The position numbers and the translations under genes are program-made. From Streptomyces flaveolus (lineage in GTDB: Bacteria; Actinomycetota; Actinomycetes; Streptomycetales; Streptomycetaceae): a DNA stretch of 47,551 bases. This document shows positions 33,201-47,551 of the stretch, piece by piece; the first letter of the stretch is position 1; each line of letters starts with the position of its first letter. Location of the stretch: assembly GCF_000716535.1 (NCBI RefSeq), contig NZ_JNWV01000052.1, forward strand, positions 1 through 47,551, given 5' to 3'. The notes below the pieces were generated by a model. The model worked only from the letters and a program-made list of their open reading frames with translations. It ran no database searches and was not told the origin of the DNA.

Positions 33201-36200
33201 TCCACCGTCACCGGCGGGCCCGTCACCACCGAGCTGTGCGACCCCGAGTACTGGGTGGAGCACGTCCGCGCCCGGGTCCGCTTCCACGACGCCGTCCGCG
33301 CCCTCGCCGACGCCGGGGTCCGCACCTTCCTGGAGGTCGGCCCCGACGCCGTGCTGACCGCGCTGGGCCCCGACTGCACCGACGCACCCGGCACCGCCTT
33401 CCTGCCGGTGCTGCGGCGCGAGCGGCCCGAGGCCCGCGCGGCCGTCGGCGCGCTCGCCGCCGCCCACGCCCGCGGCGTCCCCGTCGACTGGCGGCGGCAC
33501 TTCACCGGCCTCGGCGGGCGCCGGATCGACCTGCCCCCCTACCCGTTCCAGCGCCGCCGCTTCTGGCTGGAGCAGCGCGCCGCCACCGACGCCGCCGGCC
33601 TCGGCCAGCTCCCGGCCGGCCACCCGCTGCTGGCCGCCGTGGTCGCCGTCGGCGCCGAGGGCGTCGTACTCACCGGACGGCTGTCCACCCGGACCCAGCC
33701 CTGGCTCGCCGACCACGTCATCGCCGGGCGGGTGCTGTTCCCCGGCACCGCCTTCGTCGAACTCGCCCTGCGCGCCGGCGAGCACGTCGGCGCGCACACC
33801 CTGGAGGAACTGACCCTCGGCGCCCCGCTCGTGCTGCGCGCCGACGAGGACGTCGCCGTCCAGGTCGCCGTGGGCGAACCCGACGAGACCGGCCGCCGCC
33901 CCGTCACGGTCCACACCCGCGCCGACGAAGCCGCCCCCTGGACCCAGCACGCCGCCGGAGTCCTCACCACCACCGCCTCCGCCGCCACGGCCGACCTGAC
34001 CGTGTGGCCACCGCGGGACGCACGGCCGCTCGACACCGCCCGCGTCTACGCCGACCTCGCCGACCAGGGCTACGGGTACGGACCGGCCTTCCAGGGCCTG
34101 CGCGCCGCCTGGCGGCACGGCGACGACGTCTACGCCGAGGTCGCCCTGCCCGGCGACGAGGCCACCAGAGCCGCTGAGTTCGGTCTGCACCCGGCGCTGC
34201 TCGACGCCGCGCTGCACGCCGCCGACCTCGACGCCCCGCCGCGCCCCGAGGTCCTGGTGCCGTTCGCCTGGACCGGCGTCACCCTGCACGCCACCGGCGC
34301 GGCCGCCCTCCGCGTGAAGATCACCCGCGCCGGCGGCGACACCATCGGCCTGCACCTCGCCGACGCCACCGGCGCCCCGGTGGCCGACATCGAGGCCCTG
34401 GCCTCCCGTCCCGTACCGGCGGGCGACGTCCTGTACGCGGTGCGGTGGTCGCCGTACCCCCGACCGGCGACCACCGCACCGCCCCCGCGCACCGCCGTCC
34501 TCACGGACTCCGTGGACGCCCTGCTCGACGGCCCCGCCCCGGACGCCGTCGTGCACCGCGTGCCCGGCCCCGCGGTCGCCGGAGCCACCGCGGCGCGCGC
34601 CCACGTCCACCACGTCCTGCGGCTGCTGCGCACCTGGCAGACGGACGCGCGCCTGGCCGGCACCCGGCTCGTCGTCGTCACCCCGCCCGGCAGCCCCGCC
34701 CACGCGGCCGTCCGCGGCCTCGTCCGGTCCGCCCAGGCGGAGAACCCCGGCCGGTACGTCCTCGTCGAGCACGAGGAGCTGCCCGGCGAGGCCGGCCTGC
34801 GCCAGGCCCTCGCCAGCAGCGAACCCGAACTGTCCCTCGCCGACGGCGCGTTCAGCGTGCCCAGACTGACCGCCCAGCCCTCCGGAGACCACGCCGTCCC
34901 CGACTGGGGCACCGTCCTCGTCACCGGCGGCACCGGCGGGCTGGGCGCGCTGCTCGCCCGGCACCTGGTCCGCGCCCACGGCGTCACCCGCCTGGTGCTC
35001 GCCGGCCGCCGCGGCACGGCCCCGGAGCTGCACGCCGAACTCACCGCGCTCGGCGCCGAGGTGACCGTGGCCGCCTGCGACGTGGGCGACCGCGAGGCGC
35101 TGCGCCGCCTGCTCGACGAGCACCCCGTCGACTCCGTCGTCCACGCGGCGGGCACCGTCCGCGACGGGGTCGTGGACACCCTCACCGACGCGATGGTGGA
35201 CGAGGTCTTCCACGCCAAGGCGCTGGGCGCCTGGCACCTGCACGAGCTGACCCGGGACCGCGACCTCGCGCACTTCGTGCTGTTCTCCTCCCTCGCCGCG
35301 CTCCTCGACGGCCCCGGCCAGGGCAACTACGCCGCCGCCAACGCCTACCTCGACGCCCTCGCCGAGCACCGCGCCACCCTCGGTCTGCCCGCCACCGCGC
35401 TCGCCTGGGGCCTGTGGGACACCGACAGCGGCATGGGCGCCGCACTGGACGAGGCCGCCCGGGAGCGCATCGCGGCCTACGGCGTCCCCGGCCTGTCAGC
35501 CGCCCGCTCCCTGGAGCTGTTCGACGCAGCCGTCCGCTCCCGCGCGCCGCACCTCGTGCCCGTCGAGATCGACGCCGCCGCCGTACGCCGCCGCCCCGAC
35601 GGCACACCGCCGCTGCTGACCGGCCTGGTCCGCCCGGTCACCCGCCGCGCCGCCGCGAGCGGCGCGCCCGCCACGGCCACGGACGGACGGCTCGCGGCGC
35701 TGCCCGTCGCCGACCGCGACCGCGCCCTGCTGGACCTGGTGCGCACCGAGGTCGCGGCCGTGCTCCGGCACGACGGGCCGTCCGCCATCGACCCCGGCCG
35801 GGCCTTCACCGACCTCGGCTTCGACTCGCTGGCCGCCGTGGAGCTGCGCAACCGGCTGGGTGCCGCCACCGGGCTGCGGCTGCCCGCCACCCTGGTCTTC
35901 GACCACCCCACTTCCCGCGCCCTCGCCGAGTACGTCCGCGACATTCTCTTCGGCACCGGCCCGCAGGACACCCCCGCCGTCGCCACCCGCACCGCACCGG
36001 ACGACGACCCCATCGCCATCGTCGGCATGAGCTGCCGCTACCCCGGTGGGGTCCGCTCCCCGGAGGACCTGTGGCGGCTCGTCGCCGACGGCGTCGACGC
36101 GGTCGGGGACTTCCCGGCGGACCGCGGCTGGGACACCGAGGCGCTGTACGACCCCGAGCCGGGCACCCCCGGCCGCACCTACACCCGCGAGGGTGCCTTC

Positions 36201-39200
36201 CTGTACGACGCGGCCGAGTTCGACGCCGGCTTCTTCGGCATCAGCCCCCGCGAGGCCACCGCCATGGACCCGCAGCAGCGGCTGCTCCTGGAGGTGTCCT
36301 GGGAAGCCCTGGAACGCTCCGCCATCGACCCGCACCGGCTGCGCGGCTCCCGCACCGGCGTGTTCGCGGGCGTCATGTACCACGACTACGGCACCTGGCT
36401 CGCCGACGTGCCCGAGGACCTCGCCGCCTACCTCGGCAACGGCAGCCTAGGCAGCGTCGTCTCCGGCCGGGTCGCCTACGCCCTCGGCCTGGAGGGACCG
36501 GCCGTCACCGTCGACACCGCCTGCTCCTCCTCCCTGGTCACCCTGCACCTGGCGGCCCAGGCGCTGCGGCAGGGAGAGTGCGACCTCGCCCTGGTCGGTG
36601 GCGTGACCGTCATGTCGACGCCGGACACGTTCATCGACTTCGCCCGGCAGCGCGGGCTGGCCGCCGACGGCCGCTGCAAGTCCTTCGCCGCCGCGGCCGA
36701 CGGCACCGGCTGGGGCGAGGGCGCCGGCGTGCTCGTCGTCGAACGGCTCTCCGACGCGCGCCGCAACGGCCACCACGTGCTCGCCCTGGTCCGTGGCTCC
36801 GCCGTCAACTCCGACGGCGCCTCCAACGGCCTCACCGCCCCCAACGGCCCCTCCCAGCAGCGCGTCATCCGCGCCGCGCTGGCCGCCGCCGGGCTCGGCC
36901 CATCCGACGTCGACGCCGTCGAGGCACACGGCACGGGCACCACCCTCGGCGACCCGATCGAGGCCCAGGCGCTGCTCGTCGCCTACGGGCAGGACCGCGC
37001 CGAGCCGCTGTGGCTGGGCTCCGTCAAGTCCAACATGGGGCACACCCAGGCCGCCGCCGGTGTCGCCGGTGTCATCAAGATGGTGATGGCGATGCGCAAC
37101 GGGGTCCTGCCGAAGACCCTGCACGTCGACGCGCCGTCCCCCCAGGTCGACTGGGACGCGGGCGCGGTGCGGCTGCTCACCGAGCGGCGACCGTGGCCGT
37201 CCCCCGACCGGCCGCGCCGCGCCGGCGTGTCGTCCTTCGGAATCAGCGGCACCAACGCCCATGTGATCCTGGAGGAGTTCCCCGAGCCGGAGCCCGCCGA
37301 GCCGGACCCCGCCACCGCCCCGCCGGTGCTCGCCCTGCCCGTCTCCGCCCGCTCGCCCGAGGCCCTGCGCGGCCAGGCCCGGCGCCTGCGCGAGCTGACC
37401 GGCACCACCGCGGCCGACCTCGGCCTGGCCCTGGCCACCACCCGCGGCACCCACCCGCACCGCGCCGTGCTCCTCACCACCGGCGACGACCAGGCCGCCG
37501 CCGCGCTGGACGCCCTGGCCCACGGCACCGAGGCACCCGGGCTGCTCGTCACCGGCTCCGCCACCGACGGCACCCTGGCCTACCTGTTCTCCGGTCAGGG
37601 CGCCCAGCGCCCCGGCATGGGTCGCGACTGGTACGACGCCTTCCCGGTCTACGCCGAGCACTTCGACCGCGCCGCCGCCCTCTTCGACAAGCACCTCGAA
37701 CGGCCCCTGGCCGAGGTCGTGTTCGGCGACGACCCCGAGACCCTGGAGCAGACCGCCTACACCCAGGCCGCGCTGTTCACCACCCAGGTCGCGCTCTACC
37801 GGCTGCTGGAGTCCTTCGGGCTGCGCCCCGACTGGCTGGCCGGCCACTCCGTCGGCGAGTTCGCCGCCGCGCACGTCGCCGGCGTGTGGTCGCTGCCGGA
37901 CGCCGTCACCGCGGTCGCCGCCCGGGGCCGGCTCATGCAGGCGCTGCCCGAGGGCGGCGCGATGATCGCCGTACAGGCCGCCGAGGAGGAGGTGACGGTG
38001 CTGCTGGACGGGCGGTGCGGGGTCGCCGCCGTCAACGGTCCCCGCGCCGTGGTCGTCTCCGGCGACGAGGACGCCGTCACCGAGGTCGCCGCGCACTTCA
38101 CGACGACCCGCAGACTGCGCGTCTCGCACGCGTTCCACTCGCCCCGCATGGAGCCCATGCTGGCCGCGTTCCGGGAGGTCATGACCGGCATCGAGGCCGC
38201 CGAACCGGCCGTGCCGATCGTCTCCACCCTCACCGGCGCCCCGGCCACCGCCGCCGAACTCGGCTCCGCCGACTACTGGGTACGGCACGTGCGGCAGACC
38301 GTGCGCTTCGCCGACGCCGTCACCACGCTGGCCGCGAAGGGCGCCGACACCTTCCTCGAACTGGGTGCCGCACCCGTCCTGACCGCCCTGGGCCCCGACT
38401 GCCTGCCGGACGCCCAGCACACCGCGTTCGTCCCGGCCGGCCGGAAGGACACCGACCCGCTGCCCGGCCTGCTGGCCGCCCTGGCCGCCGTGCACACCCG
38501 GGGCTTCGACGTCGACTGGGCGGCGCTGTACCAGACGTACGAGGGCCGCCGGGTCGAGCTGCCCACCTACGCCTTCGAGCACCGCCGGTACTGGCTGCCC
38601 ACGCCCGCCGTCGCCGTCGGTGACGCCGCCGGGCACGGGCTCGCCGCCGCCGGCCACCCGCTGGTCAGCGCCCGCCTGGACCTGCCCGGCGACGGCGGCA
38701 CCCTGCTCACCGGCCGGATCTCCACCGCCACCCACCCCGTCCTCGCCGAGCACGCCGTGCTGGGCACGGTCCTGGTGCCCGGCGCCGCGCTGGTCGACCT
38801 CGCCCTGCACGCCGGACGCCTCACCGGACGCCCCGTCCTGGACGAACTGACCCTCCAGACCCCGCTGGTGCTGGCCGTGGACACCGCCGTACACCTCCAG
38901 GTCGCCACCGGCCCCGACGGCACCGTCGAGATCCACTCACGCCCCGAGAACGCCCCGGCGGACGAGGGATGGACCCGGCACGCCACCGGCACCCTCACCG
39001 GCCCCGCCACCGCGCCCCCGCCCGCGCCCGGCGCCTGGCCACCGCCCGGCGCCACCCCGCTCGACGTCACCGGCCTCTACCCGCGCCTGCACGCCGAGGG
39101 CTACGACTACGGCCCGGTCTTCCGGGGCGTCAAGGCCGCCTGGCGGCACGGCGACCAGCTCCTCGCCGAACTCGAACTGCCCGACTCCGCACGGCAGGAC

Positions 39201-41294
39201 GCCGCCCGGCACGCCCTGCACCCGGCCCTGCTGGACTCCGCCCTGCACGTCACGTCCCTCGTGGACGGCGAACCGGACGGGAGCACCGACGGCATCGCCC
39301 TGCCCTTCGCCTGGACCGGCGTCGCCCTGCACGGCCAGGGCGGCCTCACCGCCCGCGTCCGCGTCACCCCCGGCACCGACGGCACCCGCATCGACCTCGC
39401 GGACGGCGAGGGCCGTCCCCTCGCCACCGTCGCGTCGTACGTCACCCGGCCCGTCACCGCCGACCGGCTCACCCAGCGGCGGCGCCACCTCTACGCCGTC
39501 ACCGACGAACCGCTGCCCGAGGCCGCCGGGCGCCCGGACCGCCGTACCTGGGCGGTGCTCGGCGACGACGACCTGGGTCTCGGCGTCCCCGTGCACGCCG
39601 GCCTGGACGCGCTCGGCGCCTCCGTCCCCGACGTGGTGATCCTGCCGGTCACCGCGCCGCGCGCCGACGGAGAGCAACTGCCCGGCGCCGTGCGGACCGT
39701 GCTCGGCCGCACCCTCCAGACCCTGCGCGCCTGGTCGGCCGACGACCGGTACGCCGGGTCCGTGCTGGTGGTCCTCACCGGCGGCGGCCTCGCCGACGCC
39801 GCCGTGCACGGCCTGGTGCGGGCCGCGCAGGCCGAGGACCCCGGCCGGATCCTCCTCGTCGTACGGACCGGCCCCGACGGCCCCGTACCGGACCGCGCCG
39901 CACTCGCCGCCCTCCTCGACACCGGGGAGCCGGAGGTCCGCTGGCGGGACGGCCGCGCGCACGCGCCGCGCCTGGCGCGCGCCGACGACTCCCCGGCGAA
40001 GGACCGCCCGTGGGGCACCGTCCTCGTCACCGGCGGCACCGGCGGACTCGGCGCGCTCGTCGCCCGCCACCTGGCCACCCGGCACGGCGTCACCCGCCTG
40101 GTGCTCACCAGCCGCCGCGGACCCGAGGCGCCCGGCGCCGCCGCCCTGCGCGCGGACCTGGCGGAACGGGGCGCCGAGGCCGAGATCGTCGCCTGCGACG
40201 TGTCCGACCGCGCCGCGCTCGCCGCCCTGCTCACCGCACACCCCGTCGACAGCGTCGTCCACACCGCAGGCGTCCTGGACGACGGCCTGGTCGGCTCGCT
40301 GACCCCGGAGCGTCTGGACACCGTGCTGCGGCCCAAGGCCGACGCCGCCTGGCATCTGCACGAGCTCACCCTGGACCGGGAGCTGTCCCACTTCGTGCTG
40401 TTCTCCTCGGCCGCCGGCACCCTCGACGCCTCCGGCCAGGGCAACTACGCCGCCGCCAACGTCTTCCTCGACGCGCTGGCCGCCCACCGCGCCGGGCTCG
40501 GCCTGCCCGCCACCTCCCTCGCCTGGGGACTGTGGTCCGGCGGCGGCATGGGCGCCGCCCTCGACCAGGCCGGGGTCCAGCGCATCGAACGCTCCGGCAT
40601 CGGCGCGCTCGACCCGGACGAGGCACTGGAGCTGTTCGACGCCGCCGTGGCCACCGCCAGCCCCGCCCTGGTACCGGTACGGCTGGACACCGCGGCCCTG
40701 CGCCGGCGCGGCGACGACGTCCCGGCCGTGCTGCGGGCCCTCGCCGGCCTCACCACCCGCGCGGACGGCGACGACCGGGCCCGCACCCTGGGCGAGCGGC
40801 TGGCCGGACTCCCCGCCGCCGACCACGAGCACACCGTCCTGGAGGCGGTCCGCACCGAGGTCGCCGCCGTCCTCGGCCACGCCGGACCGGCCGCCGTCGA
40901 ACCGCGCCGCGCCTTCACCGAGCTCGGCTTCGACTCGCTCGCCGCCGTCGAACTGCGCAACCGGCTGAACGCGGTCTGCGGACTGCGCCTGCCGTCCACG
41001 CTGATCTTCGACTACGCCACCCCTGCGGCCCTCGCCGGCCACCTCCTCGAACGGCTCCTCCCGGACACCGCGGACCCCGAGCCCCCGGCCGCCGCGCACG
41101 GCGACGACGAACTGCGCGCCCTGATCTCCCGCATCCCCGTCGCCCGCATCCGGGAAGCCGGCCTGCTCGACGGCCTGTTGAAGCTGTCCGAGCAGGCCCC
41201 GGCCCCCGCCCCCGCCGACCGCGCCCTGGACATCAAGTCCATGGCCGTCGCCGACCTGGTGCGCGCCGCGCTCGACCGCAGCGGCACCCAGTGA
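30240..41294 (+). CDS. Type I PKS: loading ACP plus two KS-AT-DH-KR-ACP modules
   Basis: 3684 residues. An N-terminal ACP (GLDSL, Ser71) has no KS or AT before it, which fits a starter delivered by the VinK-type enzyme. Module 1: KS 129-554 (Cys301), AT with GHSVGE (Ser859) and HAFHS (956-960, malonyl), DH (His1159, Asp1322), KR (GGTGG from 1563, Tyr1697, B-type aspartate in the VRD motif), ACP (Ser1863). Module 2: KS from 1923 (Cys2095), AT Ser2537 and HAFHS (2630-2634, malonyl), DH (His2838, Asp2999), KR (from 3265, Tyr3403, LDD), ACP (Ser3566). A docking region follows (about 3600-3684). All catalytic residues are present, so each module should give an alkene. A 131-residue low-complexity linker (555-685) follows KS1. 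ATG at 30267 is an alternative start. Confidence 0.96.
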   Translation: MSAESGDAWMNGPGTDSALARRLATAVPSQHRRLVTELVRTAVTEAIEAARPGTLDALDPAAPFAAQGLDSLAAVDLHRRLTERTGLDLPVGLAYDCPTVHDLAARLLAEAHGTTDAPDEPAADGRADEPVAVVGIGCRFPGGISSPADLWRLLTEGGEVLSGFPQDRGWDLDALFDEDPEVPGSAYVRSGGFLDTATEFDADFFGISPREALGMDPQQRLVLETSWQALEDAGIDPTGLRGTSAGMFFGAEVQEYGPRLHDAPDGLDAYLLAGNANSVISGRVAYVLGAEGPAVTVDTACSASLVAVHLACRSLRQGESSLALAGGVAVMGGPGVFTAFSRQRGLAPDGRCKAFAAAADGTGFAEGVGVLVLERLSDARRNGHRVLALVRGSAVNQDGASNGLTAPNGASQQRLIRRALADAGLTAADVDVVEAHGTGTRLGDPIEATALLATYGRGRPDGAPLLLGSVKSNLGHTQAAAGAAGMIKTILAMRHGRVPATLHVDAPTPNVNWSSGAVELVTEERAWPHSGRPRRAGVSSFGVSGTNAHVILEEPDPADAGLPARPVPSRSEDGVAGGGLQTPSQGADGGRSVRSDTGLAPRPEGADGDTDAGAGGGLPVRPETAGSGLPVPAPADGGHSGPPEPSGSAPSRRPESAETGIPVHQGSTPETADADTRPAPPPGTPLPFTLSARGEAALRARAADLLPLVDEADPLDLAHSLATTRAALGDRAVLVAADRDELRSALRDLASGVTPLSGRVDGELAFLFTGQGSQRIGMGRELAAVYPVFADALDDVCAHFDLQLDRPLTDVLFAAPGTPEAELLHRTEYAQPALFAVEVALHRLLESWGLAPDQLAGHSVGEIAAAHVAGVLTLQDATILVAARGRLMQRLPEGGAMVAVRAPEDEVAPLLTPRTGIAAVNGPATVVVSGDADDVERIAAELAARGHDTKRLRVSHAFHSPLMEPMLAEFRSVVNVLDFAEPKLPVVSTVTGGPVTTELCDPEYWVEHVRARVRFHDAVRALADAGVRTFLEVGPDAVLTALGPDCTDAPGTAFLPVLRRERPEARAAVGALAAAHARGVPVDWRRHFTGLGGRRIDLPPYPFQRRRFWLEQRAATDAAGLGQLPAGHPLLAAVVAVGAEGVVLTGRLSTRTQPWLADHVIAGRVLFPGTAFVELALRAGEHVGAHTLEELTLGAPLVLRADEDVAVQVAVGEPDETGRRPVTVHTRADEAAPWTQHAAGVLTTTASAATADLTVWPPRDARPLDTARVYADLADQGYGYGPAFQGLRAAWRHGDDVYAEVALPGDEATRAAEFGLHPALLDAALHAADLDAPPRPEVLVPFAWTGVTLHATGAAALRVKITRAGGDTIGLHLADATGAPVADIEALASRPVPAGDVLYAVRWSPYPRPATTAPPPRTAVLTDSVDALLDGPAPDAVVHRVPGPAVAGATAARAHVHHVLRLLRTWQTDARLAGTRLVVVTPPGSPAHAAVRGLVRSAQAENPGRYVLVEHEELPGEAGLRQALASSEPELSLADGAFSVPRLTAQPSGDHAVPDWGTVLVTGGTGGLGALLARHLVRAHGVTRLVLAGRRGTAPELHAELTALGAEVTVAACDVGDREALRRLLDEHPVDSVVHAAGTVRDGVVDTLTDAMVDEVFHAKALGAWHLHELTRDRDLAHFVLFSSLAALLDGPGQGNYAAANAYLDALAEHRATLGLPATALAWGLWDTDSGMGAALDEAARERIAAYGVPGLSAARSLELFDAAVRSRAPHLVPVEIDAAAVRRRPDGTPPLLTGLVRPVTRRAAASGAPATATDGRLAALPVADRDRALLDLVRTEVAAVLRHDGPSAIDPGRAFTDLGFDSLAAVELRNRLGAATGLRLPATLVFDHPTSRALAEYVRDILFGTGPQDTPAVATRTAPDDDPIAIVGMSCRYPGGVRSPEDLWRLVADGVDAVGDFPADRGWDTEALYDPEPGTPGRTYTREGAFLYDAAEFDAGFFGISPREATAMDPQQRLLLEVSWEALERSAIDPHRLRGSRTGVFAGVMYHDYGTWLADVPEDLAAYLGNGSLGSVVSGRVAYALGLEGPAVTVDTACSSSLVTLHLAAQALRQGECDLALVGGVTVMSTPDTFIDFARQRGLAADGRCKSFAAAADGTGWGEGAGVLVVERLSDARRNGHHVLALVRGSAVNSDGASNGLTAPNGPSQQRVIRAALAAAGLGPSDVDAVEAHGTGTTLGDPIEAQALLVAYGQDRAEPLWLGSVKSNMGHTQAAAGVAGVIKMVMAMRNGVLPKTLHVDAPSPQVDWDAGAVRLLTERRPWPSPDRPRRAGVSSFGISGTNAHVILEEFPEPEPAEPDPATAPPVLALPVSARSPEALRGQARRLRELTGTTAADLGLALATTRGTHPHRAVLLTTGDDQAAAALDALAHGTEAPGLLVTGSATDGTLAYLFSGQGAQRPGMGRDWYDAFPVYAEHFDRAAALFDKHLERPLAEVVFGDDPETLEQTAYTQAALFTTQVALYRLLESFGLRPDWLAGHSVGEFAAAHVAGVWSLPDAVTAVAARGRLMQALPEGGAMIAVQAAEEEVTVLLDGRCGVAAVNGPRAVVVSGDEDAVTEVAAHFTTTRRLRVSHAFHSPRMEPMLAAFREVMTGIEAAEPAVPIVSTLTGAPATAAELGSADYWVRHVRQTVRFADAVTTLAAKGADTFLELGAAPVLTALGPDCLPDAQHTAFVPAGRKDTDPLPGLLAALAAVHTRGFDVDWAALYQTYEGRRVELPTYAFEHRRYWLPTPAVAVGDAAGHGLAAAGHPLVSARLDLPGDGGTLLTGRISTATHPVLAEHAVLGTVLVPGAALVDLALHAGRLTGRPVLDELTLQTPLVLAVDTAVHLQVATGPDGTVEIHSRPENAPADEGWTRHATGTLTGPATAPPPAPGAWPPPGATPLDVTGLYPRLHAEGYDYGPVFRGVKAAWRHGDQLLAELELPDSARQDAARHALHPALLDSALHVTSLVDGEPDGSTDGIALPFAWTGVALHGQGGLTARVRVTPGTDGTRIDLADGEGRPLATVASYVTRPVTADRLTQRRRHLYAVTDEPLPEAAGRPDRRTWAVLGDDDLGLGVPVHAGLDALGASVPDVVILPVTAPRADGEQLPGAVRTVLGRTLQTLRAWSADDRYAGSVLVVLTGGGLADAAVHGLVRAAQAEDPGRILLVVRTGPDGPVPDRAALAALLDTGEPEVRWRDGRAHAPRLARADDSPAKDRPWGTVLVTGGTGGLGALVARHLATRHGVTRLVLTSRRGPEAPGAAALRADLAERGAEAEIVACDVSDRAALAALLTAHPVDSVVHTAGVLDDGLVGSLTPERLDTVLRPKADAAWHLHELTLDRELSHFVLFSSAAGTLDASGQGNYAAANVFLDALAAHRAGLGLPATSLAWGLWSGGGMGAALDQAGVQRIERSGIGALDPDEALELFDAAVATASPALVPVRLDTAALRRRGDDVPAVLRALAGLTTRADGDDRARTLGERLAGLPAADHEHTVLEAVRTEVAAVLGHAGPAAVEPRRAFTELGFDSLAAVELRNRLNAVCGLRLPSTLIFDYATPAALAGHLLERLLPDTADPEPPAAAHGDDELRALISRIPVARIREAGLLDGLLKLSEQAPAPAPADRALDIKSMAVADLVRAALDRSGTQ
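31902..32294 (+). repeat. Repeat-rich Gly/Pro/Ser linker inside module 1
   Basis: Residues 555-685 of the first PKS between KS and AT. Short units recur imperfectly ([50 protein letters not shown]). The same interval is about 20 residues in the other modules here. It looks like an expanded, partly decayed in-frame minisatellite. Confidence 0.7.
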
Positions 41295-41299
41295 CCCGC

Positions 41300-41335
41300 C
41301 CCGGTGCCGGACGACGCGCCGCGTCCGGCACCGGG
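41300..41335 (+). other. Hairpin between the two PKS genes
   Basis: Arms 41300-41313 and 41322-41335 pair perfectly over 14 bp with an 8-base loop, in the 107-bp gap. It may tune read-through or stabilise mRNA ends between the two large genes. No shared-type promoter is seen in this gap. Confidence 0.55.
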
Positions 41336-41401
41336 CCCCCGTACCGGCGCACCTCCACCGCGTCACCAGCGCCGCCGAACCAACAGGGAGCGACACCGAC
41401 C

Positions 41402-47551
<6,150 letters not shown>

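Overview
This window is very GC-rich DNA with strongly G/C-biased third codon positions, dense operons with start/stop overlaps, GTG starts and modular polyketide synthases. All of this points to an actinomycete, most likely a Streptomyces. It is the middle of a large biosynthetic gene cluster and is cut through a polyketide synthase (PKS) gene at both ends.

Layout from left to right. (1) The 3' end of a PKS gene carrying the terminal module (KS tail-AT-ACP-TE, positions 2-2611), followed by a terminator. (2) A small PqqD/RRE-like gene on the minus strand, divergent from an ABC exporter (ATPase plus FtsX-type permease) and a histidine kinase/response regulator pair; a perfect 17-bp inverted repeat lies between the divergent genes. 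(3) A type II thioesterase and a short-chain dehydrogenase (8639-10254). (4) On the minus strand, a ferredoxin and two very similar CYP105-type P450s (10337-13081). (5) On the minus strand, a seven-gene operon (13277-20350) that looks like a RiPP (ribosomally made, modified peptide) pathway: HExxH protein, SPASM radical SAM enzyme, PqqD-like recognition protein, a 62-residue putative precursor peptide, a B12-binding radical SAM enzyme, a GNAT acetyltransferase and a third P450. (6) A decayed MFS transporter (about 20530-21500). (7) On the plus strand, an eight-gene cassette (21914-30184) in the order known from vicenistatin biosynthesis (VinJ-K-L-M-N-O-H-I types), which makes and loads a beta-amino acid starter. 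(8) Two PKS genes: 30240-41294 (loading ACP plus two KS-AT-DH-KR-ACP modules) and 41402 to the window end (one KS-AT-DH-KR-ACP module and the start of the next).

How the polyketide genes work together (inference from family knowledge): glutamate mutase makes 3-methylaspartate, a VinN-type ligase loads it on the stand-alone ACP, a VinO-type PLP enzyme decarboxylates it to 3-aminoisobutyryl-ACP, a VinM-type ligase caps the amine with an amino acid, and a VinK-type acyltransferase moves the capped starter to the loading ACP at the N-terminus of the first PKS. A VinJ-type peptidase later removes the cap, and the TE at the left edge closes the lactam. The first three modules predict malonyl, malonyl and methylmalonyl extensions, each processed to an alkene, so the product should be a polyene macrolactam. 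The terminal module lacks reductive domains, so a beta-keto lactam is expected.

Four promoters (P450 operon, thioesterase operon, starter cassette, first PKS gene) share an identical 46-bp layout: two CTAGGGG-like heptamers with a 10-bp period, then 23 bp to a TAGCGT-like -10 hexamer. The RiPP-like operon and the exporter/two-component block lack it. The likeliest undescribed system here is the RiPP-like operon, which sits inside the macrolactam cluster under separate control.
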